A stretch of 64,000 nt of DNA, taken from positions 23,272,903-23,336,902 of the forward strand of contig NC_092238.1 in assembly GCF_036320965.1 (NCBI RefSeq). Direction: 5' to 3'. The stretch is from Panulirus ornatus (taxonomy: Eukaryota > Arthropoda > Malacostraca > Decapoda > Palinuridae). Under the pieces are notes generated by a model, which saw only the letters and a list, made by a program, of their open reading frames with translations, did no database searches and was not told the DNA's origin. The translations under genes were made by a program, and so were the position numbers. Shown here one piece after another: positions 9,260 through 19,844 of the stretch (position 1 is the first letter of the stretch; each line of letters starts with the position of its first letter).

Positions 9260-11685
9260 TCTTACGCATATACATACACAGACATATAAACATGTACATA
9301 TTCATACTTGCTACCTTCATCCATTCTCACCACCATCCCGCTACACATGAAATGGCATCCCCTCCCACCACCTGCCTGCAAGGTAGCACTAGGAAAAGAC
9401 AACAAAGGCCACATTCGTTCACACTCAGTCTCTAACTGTCATCTGTAATGCACCGAAACCACAACTCCTTTTCCTTATGCAGGCCCCACAAAACTTTCCA
9501 TGGTTTCCTCCAGACGCTTCACATGCCTTGGTTCACTCCATTGACTGCACGTCAACCTCGGTATACCACATCATTCCAATTCCTTCTATTCCTTGCACGC
9601 CTTTCACCCTCCTGTATGTTCAGGCGCTAATTGCTCAAAATCTTTTTCACTCAATCTTTCCACCTCCAATTTGGTCTCCCACTTCTCATTCCCTCCACAC
9701 CTGACACATACATCTTTGTCAATCTTTCCTCACTCATTCTCTCCATGTGACCAAACCATTTCAGTACTCCATCTTCTGCCCTATTAAACACACTCTTTTT
9801 ATTACCACACATCTCTTTTACCCTTTCATTACTTACTCGATCAAACCACCTCACACCACATATTGTCCTCAAACATCTCATTGCCAACACATCCACCCTG
9901 CTCTGCACAACCCTATCTATAGCCCATGCCTCGCAACCATATAATATTGTTGGAACTACTATTCCTTCAAACATACCCATTTTTTCTCCGAGAAAACATT
10001 TCTCGCCTTCAACACATTCTTCAACGCTCCCAGAACCTTCACCCCCTCCCCACCCTGTGACTCACTTCTGCTTCCATGGTTCCATCCGCTGTTAAATCCA
10101 CTCCCAGATATCTAAAACACTTCACTTCCTCCAGTTTTTCTCCATTCAAACTTATCTCCCAGTTGACTTGTCACTCAACCCTACTGAACCTAATAACCTT
10201 GCTCTAATTCACATTTACTCTCAGCTTTCTTCTTTCACACACTTTACCAAACCCAGTCACTAACTTCTGCAGTTTCTCACCCGAATCAGCCACCAGCGCT
10301 GTATCATCAGCAAACAACTGACTCACCTCCCAAGCCCTCTCGTCCACAACAGATTGCATTCTTTCCCCTCTCTCCAAAACTCTTTCATTCACCTCCCTAA
10401 CAACCCCATCCATAAACAAATTAAACAACCATGGAGACATCACACGCCCCTGCCGCAGACCGACGTTCACTGGGAACCAATCACTTTCCTCTCTTCATAC
10501 TCGTACACATACCATACATCCTTGATAAATACTTTTCACTGCTTCTGGCAACTTACCTCCCACACCATATACTCTTAGTACTTTCCACAGAGCATCTCTA
10601 TCAGCTTTATCATATGCCTTCTCCAGATCCATAAATGCTACATACAAATCCATCTGTTTTTCCAAGTCTCACATACTTCTTCAAAGCAAACATCTGATCT
10701 GCACATCCTCTACCACTTCTGAAACCACACTGCTCTTCCTCAATCTGATGCTCTGTACATGCCTTTTCCCTCTCAATCAATACCCTCCCATATAATTTCC
10801 CAGGAATACTCAGCAAACTTATATTTCTGTAATTTGAACACACCTTTATCCCCTTTGCCTTTGTACAATGGCACTGTGCATGCATTCTGCCAATCTTTAG
10901 GCACTTTACCATGAACCATACATGCATTGAGTATCCTTACCAACCAGTCAACAACAAAGTCACCCCCTTTTTTAATGGATTCCACTGCAATACCATCCAT
11001 TCCCACTGCCTTGCCGGCTTTTATCTTCTGCAAAGTTTTCACTACCTCTTCTCTGTTTACCGAATCATTCTCCCTGACCCTCTCACTTTGCACACTACCT
11101 CGACCAAAACACCCTATATCTGCCACTCTATCATCACACATTCAACAAATCTTCATGATACTCACTCCATCTCCTCACTTCATGACTACTTGTTATTACC
11201 TCCCCATTAGCCCTCTTCATCGATGTTCCCATTTGTTTTCATCTTACGCACGTTATTTATCTCCTTCCAAAAATCTTATTATTCTCCCTAAAATTTTATG
11301 ATACTCTTTCATCCCAACTCTCATTTGCCCTCTTTTTCGCCTCTTGCACTTTCCTCTTGACCTCTTGCCTCTTTCTTTTATACATCTCCCATTTATTCGC
11401 ACTACTTCCCTGCAAAAATTGTCCAAACGCCTCTCTCTTCTCTTTCATTAACAATCTTACTTCTTCATCCCACCACTCTCAACCCCTCCTAATCTGCTCA
11501 CCTCCCACCTTTCTCATGCCACAGGCATCTTTTGCACAAGCCATCACTGATTCCCTAAATACATCCCATTCCCCTCCCACTCCCCTTATGTCATCTGCTC
11601 TCACCTTTTTCCATTCTGCACTTAATCTCTCCTGGTACTTCCTCACACAAGTCTCCTTTCCAAGCTCACTTACTCTCATACTTAC
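9260..11685 (-). mobile_element. Old RTE-like LINE copy 5, long 3' UTR
   Basis: The minus-strand copy has the long form of the 3' UTR at 9260-9545 (it includes the antisense of CACATGAAATGG, AGGTAGCACTAGG and GGCCACATTCGTTC). The RT body follows, up to the region just after the endonuclease (near 11,683), where it is 5' truncated. RT boxes are visible in pieces: FADDTALVADSG near 10,270-10,310 (one residue deleted just before it), NVGLRQGRVMSPWLFN near 10,420-10,470, and GKAVGMDGIAVE near 10,980-11,030. At least four frameshifts break it. It is diverged from the young copies. Confidence 0.82.
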
Positions 11686-12573
11686 TTGCCTTTATTCCTT
11701 CCTGATGCTCACCCACCACATGGGAAATAGCATCACTTCAGAGAGGTAGCATCAGGAAACAGACAAAAATGACCACATTTGTTCTCACTCAGTCTCTAGC
11801 TGTCATGTGACATGCACCAAAACTGCACCTCCCTATCCACATCCAGGCCCCACAGACCCTTCCATGGTTTACCCCAGATGCCTCACATGCCCTGGTTCAA
11901 TCCATTGACAGCACGTTGACCCCGGTATACCACATCATTCCAATTCACTCTATTCCTTGCATGCCTTTCACCCTCCTGTATGTGCAGGCCCCAATCACTC
12001 AAAATCTTTTTCACTCCATGCTTCCACCTCCAATTTGGTCTCCCACTTCTTGTTCCCTACACTTCTTACACCTATATCCTCTTTGTCAATCTTTTCTCGC
12101 TCATTCTCTCCTTGTGTCCAAACCATTTCAACACACCCTCTCCTACTCTCTCAACCACACTCTTTTTATTACCACACATCTCTGTTACCCTTTCATTACT
12201 TACTCGATCAAACCACCTGACACCACATATTGTCCTCACAAACATTTCATTTCCAACACATCTAGCCTCCTCCATGCAACCCTATCTATAGCCCACGCCT
12301 TGCAACCATATAACATTGTTGTTGGAACCACTATTCTTTCAAACATACCTATTTTTTCTCTCCGAGATAACGTTCTCTCCTTCCACACATTCTTCTTTGA
12401 TCCCAGAACTTTCGCCCCCTCCCTCACCCTGTGATTTGCTTCTGCTTCCATGGTTTCACTTGTTGCTAAGTCCATTCCCCGATATCTAAAACACTTCACA
12501 TACCCCAATTTTGCTCCAAACTTACATCTCAATTAACTTGTTCCTCAACCCTATCGAACCTAATGACCTTGTT
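11686..12573 (-). mobile_element. Old RTE-like LINE copy 6, 3' end only
   Basis: The minus-strand copy has a 3' UTR of the long type (11,686-11,917) and the C-terminal third of the RT to about 12,573. There it is truncated and abuts the minisatellite. Indels such as a GTT duplication near 12,315 break the frame. Copies 4, 5 and 6 lie head to tail in the same orientation, which suggests repeated insertion at one site or tandem duplication. Confidence 0.8.
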
Positions 12574-14430
12574 GATTCTTATGTTTGCAATTCAGACAGT
12601 AGTTATTCTGTATAGTTGTTGAGTGTTATGTTTGTGAGTCATACAATAGTAGTTCTGAATAGGTATTGATTGTTATGTTTGCAAGTCAAACAATAGTTCT
12701 ATATAGTTGTTGATAGTTATGTTTCCAAATCAGACAATAGTTGTTCTGAATTTTTGTTGATTTTTATGTTTCCAAGTCAAACAGTAGTTGTTCTGAATAG
12801 ATTTTGATTGTTATGTTTGCAAGTCAGAAAACATGTTCTGATGATTGTTATGTTTCCAAGTCAGACAGTAGTTGTTCTGAATAGATTTTGATTGTTATGT
12901 TTGCAAGTCAGAAAACATGTTCTGATGATTGTTATGTTTCCAAGTCAAACAGTAGTTGTTCTGAATAGATTTTGATTGTTATGTTTGCAAGTCAGAAAAC
13001 ATGTTCTGATGATTGTTATGTTTCCAAGTCAGACAGCAGTTGTTCTGGATAGATTTTGATTGTTATGTTTGCAAGTCAGAAAACATGTTCTGATGATTGT
13101 TATGTTTCCAAGTCAAACAGTAGTTGTTCTGAATAGATTTTGATTGTTATGTTTGCAAGTCAGAAAACATGTTCTGATGATTGTTATGTTTCCAAGTCAG
13201 ACAGTAGTTGTTCTGAATAGTTGTTGATTGTTATATCTTCAAGTCAGACAATAATTGTTCTGAACAGTTGTTGATTGTTATGTTTCCAAGTCAGACAATA
13301 GTTGTTGATCGTTATGTTTGCAGGTCAGACAATAGTTGTTCTGAATAGTTGTTGATTGTTATGTTTGCAAATCAGACAGTAGCTGTTCTGAATAGTTGTT
13401 GATTGCAAGTCAGACATTAGTTGATTGTTATGTTTGCAGGCTAGACAGTGACTGTTCTGAATAGGTGTTGATTGCAAGTCAGACTATACTCGTTGATTGT
13501 TATGTTTGCAAGTCTGACAATAGGTGCTGATTTTTATGTTTCCAAGTTAGACAATAGTTCTGAATGGTTGTTGAATGTTATGTATGCAAGGCAGACAATA
13601 GTTGTTCTGAATAGTTGTTGAATGTTATGTTTGCAAGTTTGACTTTAGTTGTTCTGAGTAGATGTTGATTGCAAGTCAGACAATAGTTGATTTTTATGAT
13701 TGCAAGTTAGACAATAGGTGTTGATTGTAATGTTTGCAAATCAGACAATAGGTATTGATTCTTATGTCTGCAAGTCTGACAATAGTTGTTGATTGTTATG
13801 TTTACAGGTCATACAGTAGTTGTTCTGAATAGTTATTGATTGCAAGGCAGACAATAGTTGATTGTTATGTTTGTGAGTCAGACATTGGTTGTTCTGAATA
13901 GTTATTGATAGCAAGTCAGACAATAGTTGATTCTTATGCTTGCAAGTCAGACAGTAGTTGCTGATTGTTATGTTTGCAAGTCAGGCAATAGGTGTTGATT
14001 ATTGTTTGCAAGTCAGACAGTAGTTCTGAATAGTTGTTAGTTATTATGTTTGCAAGTCAGACAATGGTTGTTCTGAATAGTTTTTGATTGTTGTTTCTAG
14101 GTCTGACAATAGTTGTTCTGGAAATTCATTGATTGTTATGATTGCAAGTCAAACAATAGTTGTTCTGGATAGTTGTTGATTGTTATGTTTGCAATTCAGA
14201 TAATAGTTATTCTGAATAGTTGTTGACTGTTATGTTTGCACGTCAGGCAATAGGTGTTCTGAATAGTTGTTGATTGTTATGTTTGCAAGTCAGACAATAA
14301 TTCTGAAAAGTTGTTGATTGTTTTGTTTGGAAGCCATACAGTAGTTTTTTATTGTTATGTTTGCAAGTCAGACAATACTTGTTGATTGCTATGTTTGGAA
14401 GTCAGACAATAGTTGTTCTGAATGCACTAT
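12574..14430. repeat. Minisatellite of ~42-bp units with an 84-bp higher-order repeat
   Basis: About 1.85 kb is built from degenerate units containing GATTGTTATGTTTGCAAGTC, AGACAATAGTTG and TTCTGAATAG. Between 12,797 and 13,220 two unit types alternate, one with GAAAACATGTTCTGATG and one with CCAAGTCAGACAGTAG. The marker TGTTCTG after AACA recurs at 12,834, 12,918, 13,002, 13,086 and 13,170, which is exactly 84 bp each time. Outside that block the units vary in length and some are 20-30 bp shorter. No coding signal is present. Confidence 0.92.
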
Positions 14431-14493
14431 TTTATGTGATTTGCAGCTTTATCATATGTCCGTTTGAGGCAGGTGAGACATTGTTTAAACTTC

Positions 14494-14621
14494 TTTCTTT
14501 CAAACTATTCGCCATTTCCCGCATTAGCGAGGTAGCGTTAAGAACAGAGGAGTGGGCCTTTGAGGGAATACCCTCACCTGGCCCAATTCTCTGTTCCTTC
14601 CTTTGGAAAATTAAAAAAAAA
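14494..14621 (-). mobile_element. SINE-like element, 3' part only
   Basis: This is antisense to the SINE core: ACTATTCGCCATTTCCCGC, TTAGCGAGGTAGCGTTAAG, AACAGAGGA, GGGAATACCCTCACC, then CTCTGTTCCTTCC and AAATTAAAAAAA. The 5' module that resembles the LINE 5' UTR is missing. Confidence 0.75.
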
Positions 14622-14675
14622 CTTGGGCAGATGAAATATTTGTAAAGTATACGTTTGTGAGGAATGACAAATGTA

Positions 14676-14683
14676 TGAAAGTG

Positions 14684-14763
<80 letters not shown>
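14676..14763. repeat. (AT)n microsatellite
   Basis: About 85 bp of nearly pure (AT)n with a single TGTA interruption, between two SINE-like copies. Confidence 0.95.
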
Positions 14764-14766
<3 letters not shown>

Positions 14767-14991
14767 CTTTCATACTATTCGCCATTTCCTGCATTAGCGA
14801 GGTAGCGTTAAGAACAGAGGACTGGGCCTTAGAGGGAATATCCTCACCTGACCCCCTTCTCTGTTCCTTCTTTTGGAAAATTAAAAAAAAAACGAGAGGG
14901 AAGGATTTCCAGCTCCCCACTCCCTTCCCTTTTAGTTGCCTTCTACGACATGCAGGGAATATGTGGGAAGTATTCGTTCTCCCCTATCCCC

Positions 14992-14997
<6 letters not shown>
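14764..14997 (-). mobile_element. SINE-like element, full-length copy
   Basis: Read on the minus strand it starts with ATCCCTGGGGATAGGGG (near 14,997), then AATACTTCCCAC, GTCGTAGAAGGCAAC, the A/T run, TTCCAAAAGAAGGAACAGAG, GGGTCAGGTGAGGATATTCC and the core GCTACCTCGCTAATGCAGG, and ends AAATGGCGAATAGTATGAAA at 14,764. (AT)n tracts flank both ends. The first ~100 bp match the 5' UTR of the LINE at 15,227; the core resembles the LINE 3' end. No Pol III B box is obvious. Confidence 0.82.
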
Positions 14998-15052
<55 letters not shown>

Positions 15053-15226
15053 ACATTATATGAACCATTATGTGACATTCATTTTTTCATTTCATTTCAA
15101 GCTAGAAGTTTCAGTTTTCTAAATTATTTCTTACATTTTTCATATGTATATATATGTATATGTGTGTGTGTGTGTATATGTGCGTATGTATGTGTATGTG
15201 TGTATATATGTATATGTATATATATT
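14996..15226. repeat. (AT)n and TATG-rich low-complexity tract
   Basis: There is an (AT)n run at 14,996-15,050, a short unique-looking piece, then TGTATATG/GTGTGT-rich sequence to 15,226. It sits between a SINE-like element and the 5' end of LINE copy 7. Confidence 0.85.
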
Positions 15227-18200
15227 ATCCCTGGGGATAGGGGTGAAAGAATACTTCCCACGCATTCCTCGCGTGTCGTAGAAGGCGACTAGAGGGGACG
15301 GGAGCGGGGGGCCAGAAATCCTCCCCTCCCTGTATTTTCTAACTTTCTAAAATGGGAAACAGAAGAAGGAGTCACGCGGGGAGTGCTCATCCTCCTCGAA
15401 GGCTCAGACTGGGGTGTCTAAATGTGTGTGGATGTAACCAAGATGTGAAAAAAGGAGAGATAGGTAGTATATTTGAGGAAAGGAACCTGGATGTTTTGGC
15501 TCTGTGTGAAATGAAGCTCAAGGGTAAAGGGGAAGAGTGGTTTGGGAATGTCTTGGGAGTAAAGTCAGGGGTTAGTGAGAGGACAAGAGCAATGGAAGGA
15601 GTAGCAGTACTCCTGAAACAGGAGTTGTGGGAGTATGTGATAGAATGTAAGAAAGTAAATTCTCGATTGATATGGGTAAAACGGAAAGTTGATGGAGAGA
15701 GATGGGTGATTATTGGTGCATATGCACCTGGGCATGAGAATAAAGATCATGAGAGGCAAGTGTTTTGTGAGCAGCTGAATGAGTGTGTTAGTGGTTTTGA
15801 TGCATGAGACCGGGTTATAGTGATGGGGGATTTGAATGCAAAGGTGAGTAATGTGGCAGTTGAGGGAATAATTGGTATACATGGGGTGTTCAGTGTTGTA
15901 AATGGAAATGGTGAAGAGCTTGTAGATTTATGTGCTGAAAAAGGATTGGTGATTGGGAATACCTGGTTTAAAAAGCGAGATATACATAAGTTTACGTATG
16001 TAAGTAGGAGAGATGGCCAGAGAGCGTTATTGGATTACGTGTTAATTGACAGGCACGCGAAAGAGAGACTTTTGGATGTTAATGTGCTGAGAGGTGCAAC
16101 TGGAGGGATGTTTGATCATTATCTTGTGGAGGCTAAGGTGAAGATTTGTATGGGTTTTCAGAAAAGAAGAGTGAATGTTGGGGTGAAGAGGGTGGTGAGA
16201 GTAAGTGAGCTTGGGAAGGAGACTTGTGTGAGGAAGTACCAGGAGAGACTGAGTACAGAAAGGAAAAAGGTGAGAACAATGGAAGTAAGGGGAGTGGGGG
16301 AGGAATGAGATGTATTTAGGGAATCAGTGATGGATTGCGCAAAAGATGCTTGTGGCATGAGAAGCGTGGGAGGTGGGTTGATTAGAAAGGGTAGTGAGTG
16401 GTGGGATGAAGAAGTAAGATGATTAGTGAAAGAGAAGAGAGAGGCATTTGGACGATTTTTGCAGGGAAAAAAATGCAATGGAGTGGGAGATGTATAAAAG
16501 AAAGAGACAGGAGGTCAAGAGAAAGGTGCAAGAGGTAAAAAAGAGGGCAAATGAGAGTTGGGGTGAGAGAGTATCATTAAATTTTAGGGAGAATAAAAAG
16601 ATGTTCTGGAAGGAGGTAAATAAAGTGCGTAAGACAAGGGAGCAAATGGGAACTTCAGTGGAGGGCGCAAATGGGGAGGTGATAACAAGTAGTGGTGATG
16701 TGAGAAAGAGATGGAGTGAGTATTTTGAAGGTTTGTTGAATGTGTTTGATGATAGAGTGGCAGATGTAGGATGTTTTGGTCGAGGTGGTGTGCAAAGTGA
16801 GAGGGTTAGGGAAAATGATTTGGTAAACAGAGAAGAGGTAGTAAAAGCTTTGCGGAAGATGAAAGCTGGCAAGGCAGCAGGTTTGGATGGTATTGCAGTG
16901 GAATTTATTAAAAAAAAAGGGGGTGACTGTATTATTGACTGGTTGGTAAGGTTATTTAATGTATGTATGACTCATGGTGAGGTGCCTGAGGATTGGCGGA
17001 ATGCGTGCATAGTGCCATTGTACAAAGGCACAGGGGATAAGAGTGAGTGCTCAAATTACAGAGGTATAAGTTTGTTGAGTATTCCTGGTAAATTATATGG
17101 GAGGGTATTGATTGAGAGGGTGAAGGCATGTGCAGAGCATCAGTTTGGGGAAGAGCAGTGTGGTTTCAGAAGTGGTAGAGGATGTGTGGATCAGGTGTTT
17201 GCTTTGAAGAATGTATGTGAGAAATACTTAGAAAAGCAAATGGATTTGTATGTAGCATTTATGGATCTGGAGAATGCACATGATAGAGTTGATAGAGATG
17301 CTATGTGGAAGGTATTAAGAATATATGGTGTGGGAGGCAAGTTGTTAGAAGCAGTGAAAAGTTTTTATCGAGGATGTAAGGCATGTGTACGTGTAGGAAG
17401 AGAGGAAAGTGATTGGTTCTCAGTGAATGTAGGTTTGCGGCAGGGGTGTGTGATGTCTCCATTGTTGTTTAATTTGTTTATGGATGGGGTTGTTAGGGAG
17501 GTGAATGCAAGAGTTTTGGAAAGAGGGGCAAGTATGAAGTCTGTTGGGGATGAGAGAGCTTGGGAAATGAGTCAGTTGTTGTTCGCTGATGATACAACGC
17601 TGGTGGCTGATTCATGTGAGAAACTGCAGAAGCTGGTGACTGAGTTTGGTAAAGTGTGTGAAAGAAGAAAGTTAAGAGTAAATGTGAACAAGAGCAAGGT
17701 TATTAGGTACAATAGGGTTGAGGGTCAAGTCAATTGGGAGGTAAGTTTGAATGGAGAAAAACTGGAGGAAGTAAAGTGTTTTAGATATCTGGGAGTGGAT
17801 CTGGCAGCGGATGGAACCATGGAAGCGGAAGTGGATCATAGGGTGGGGGAGGGGGCGAAAATCCTGGGAGCCTTGAAGAATGTATGGAAGTCGAGAACAT
17901 TATCTCGGAAAGCAAAAATGGGTATGTTTGAAGGAATAGTGGTTCCAACAATGTTGTATGGTTGCGAGGCGTGGGCTCTGGATAGAGTTGTGCGCAGGAG
18001 GATGGATGTGCTGGAAATGAGATGTTTGAGGACAATATGTGGTGTGAGGTGGTTTGATCGAGTAAGTAACTTAAGGGTAAGAGAGATGTGTGGAAATAAA
18101 AAGAGCGTGGTTGAGAGAGCAGAAGAGGGTGTTTTGAAATGATTTGGGCACATGGAGAGAATGAGTGAGGAAAGATTGACCAAGAGGATATATGTGTCGG

Positions 18201-18548
18201 AGGTGGAGGGAACGAGGAGAAGTGGGAGACCAAATTGGAGGTGGAAAGATGGAGTGAAAAAGATTTTGTGTGATCAGGGCCTGAACATGCAGGAGGGTGA
18301 AAGGAGGGCAAGGAATAGAGTGAATTGGATCGATGTGGTATACCGGGGTTGTCGTGCTGTTAGTGGATTGAATCAGGGCATGTGAAGCGACTGGGGTAAA
18401 CCATGGAAAGCTGTGTAGGTATGTATATTTGCGTGTGTGGACGTATGTATATACATGTGTATGGGGGTGGGTTGGGCCATTTCTTTCGTCTGTTTCCTTG
18501 CGCTACCTCGCAAACGCGGGAGACAGCGACAAAGTATAAAAAAAAAAA
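15227..18548 (+). mobile_element. RTE-like LINE copy 7, near full length
   Basis: This is the most complete LINE in the window at about 3.3 kb. The 5' UTR (15,227-15,351) begins ATCCCTGGGGATAGGGG. One long, now broken, ORF follows, then a short-form 3' UTR ending GCGACAAAGTATA and an A run near 18,548. The length, single ORF with an N-terminal APE endonuclease and central RT, lack of a separate ORF1 and simple-repeat-flanked 3' end fit the RTE clade, although Proto2 or RTE-X cannot be excluded by eye. Confidence 0.88.
15352..18385 (+). pseudogene. RTE-like LINE ORF (APE endonuclease + RT), inactivated
   Basis: ATG at 15,352 begins MGNRRRSHAG. APE endonuclease motifs follow: LNVCGCNQD, LDVLALCEMKLKG (metal-binding Glu), IGAYAPGHE, VMGDLNAKV and LLDYVLIDR, then FDHYLVEAK where other copies have SDHYLVEAK. 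The RT follows with GKAAGLDGIAVEF, FMDLENAHDRV, GLRQGCVMSPLLFN and FADDTTLVAD. Breaks: TGA at 15,806-15,808 (Arg codon lost), TGA at 16,306-16,308 (Trp), an in-frame TGA near 16,419, an extra A in the A-run near 16,468, and TGA at 18,140-18,142 (Trp). The family stop TGA has mutated to TGT at about 18,352. The first catalytic box also carries KAYD to NAHD. The protein would nick DNA and copy element RNA, but this copy cannot make it. Confidence 0.88.
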
Positions 18549-19446
18549 AAAGTGGTAAAGTGTGTGGAAGAAGAAAGTTAAGAGTAAATGTGAATAAGAG
18601 CAAGGTTATTAGGTACAGTAGGGTTGAGGGTCAAGTCAATTGGGAGGTGAGTTTGAATGGAGAAAAACTGGAGGAAGTGAAGTGTTTTAGATATCTGGGA
18701 GTGGATCTGTCAGCGGATGGAACCATGGAAGCGGAAGTGGATCATAGGGTGGGGGAGGGGGCGAAAATTTTGGGAGCCTTGAAAAATGTGTGGAAGTCGA
18801 GAACATTATCTCGGAAAGCAAAAATGGGTATGTTTGAAGGAATAGTGGTTCCAACAATGTTGTATGGTTGCGAGGCGTGGGCTATGGATAGAGTTGTGCG
18901 CAGGAGGATGGATGTGCTGGAAATGAGATGTTTGAGGACAATGTGTGGTGTGAGGTGGTTTGATCGAGTAAGTAACGTAAGGGTAAGAGAGATGTGTGGA
19001 AATAAAAAGAGCGTGGTTGAGAGAGCAGAAGAGGGTGTTTTGAAATGGTTTGGGCACATGGAGAGAATGAGTGAGGAAAGATTGACCAAGAGGATATATG
19101 TGTCGGAGGTGGAGGGAACGAGGAGAAGAGGGAGACCAAATTGGAGGTGGAAAGATGGAGTGAAAAGGATTTTGTGTGATCGGGGCCTGAACATGCAGGA
19201 GGGTGAAAGGAGGGCAAGGAATAGAGTGAATTGGAGCGATGTGGTATACAGGGGTTGACGTGCTGTCAGTGGATTGAATCAAGGCATGTGAAGCGTCCGG
19301 GGTAAACCATGGAAAGCTGTGTAGGTATGTATATTTGCGTGTGTGGACGTGTGTATGTACATGTGTATGGGGGGGGTTGGGCCATTTCTTTCGTCTGTTT
19401 CCTTGCGCTACCTCGCAACCGTGGGAGACAGCGACGAGGTATAAAA

Positions 19447-19455
<9 letters not shown>
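18549..19455 (+). mobile_element. RTE-like LINE copy 8, C-terminal fragment
   Basis: This sense copy begins at GGTAAAGTGTGTGG directly after the A run of copy 7 and runs through the stop at 19,258 and the 3' UTR to an A run near 19,455. It is almost identical to the matching part of copy 1, sharing CTGTCAGCGG, TTTTGGGAGCC, GGAGTGAAAAGG, TATACAGGGG and GCGTCCGGGG. It is therefore a recent insertion of the copy 1 subfamily. Confidence 0.86.
18553..19258 (+). CDS. LINE RT C-terminal fragment, open but truncated
   Basis: An uninterrupted frame of about 235 codons covers the thumb-like and C-terminal region after FADD: KVIRYSRVEGQVNWEV, KCFRYLGVDLSADGTM, YGCEAWAMDRVVRRRM, WFGHMERMSEERLTKR and RRRGRPNWRWKD. 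The stop at 19,256-19,258 matches the family stop. It has no endonuclease, no RT palm and no start codon, so it has no function of its own. Confidence 0.75.

Positions 19456-19513
<58 letters not shown>
19455..19513. repeat. (AT)n microsatellite
   Basis: About 58 bp of pure (AT)n lie between the A-tail of LINE copy 8 and the 5' end of a SINE-like element. Confidence 0.95.
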
Positions 19514-19515
<2 letters not shown>

Positions 19516-19756
19516 CCCTGGGGATAGGGGAGAAAGAATACTTCCCACGTATTCCCTGCGTGTCGTAGAAGGCGACTAAAAGGGGAGGGAGCGGGTGGCT
19601 GGAAATCCTCCCCTCTCGTTTTTTTTTTAATTTTCCAAAAGAAGGAACAGAGAAGGGGGCCAGGTGAGGATATTCCCTCTAAGGCCCAGTCCTCTGTTCT
19701 TAACGCTACCTCGCTAATGCGGGAAATGGCGAATAGTATGAAAAAAGAAAGAAAAG
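19514..19756 (+). mobile_element. SINE-like element, full length, sense
   Basis: It begins ATCCCTGGGGATAGGGG at 19,514. GTCGTAGAAGGCGAC, GGGAGCGGGTGGC, a T(9) run, TTCCAAAAGAAGGAACAGAG and GGATATTCCCTC follow, then the core AACGCTACCTCGCTAATGCG, ending GGCGAATAGTATG and an A-rich tail. (AT)n flanks both sides. It is the clearest sense copy of the family, about 240 bp long, and has no ORF. Confidence 0.84.
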
Positions 19757-19844
19757 ATATATATATATATATATTGGAAAGGATCACAATTTTGCATGTG
19801 ATCAAGTTATTCCCCATGGACTCATAGAAATATTTATGTATATT
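19757..19844. other. Short unique spacer between inverted LINE copies
   Basis: A short (AT)n is followed by GGAAAGGATCACAATTTTGC and a sequence ending TTTATGTATAT. It matches nothing else in the window and separates the SINE-like element from the A-tail of the minus-strand LINE copy 9. Confidence 0.5.

Noticed and set aside
14494..14997. tRNA gene or tRNA-derived SINE head from TAGCGAGGTAGCG
   Set aside because: It resembles a Pol III A box, but no B box (GGTTCGAATCC-like) at the right distance and no cloverleaf could be found.
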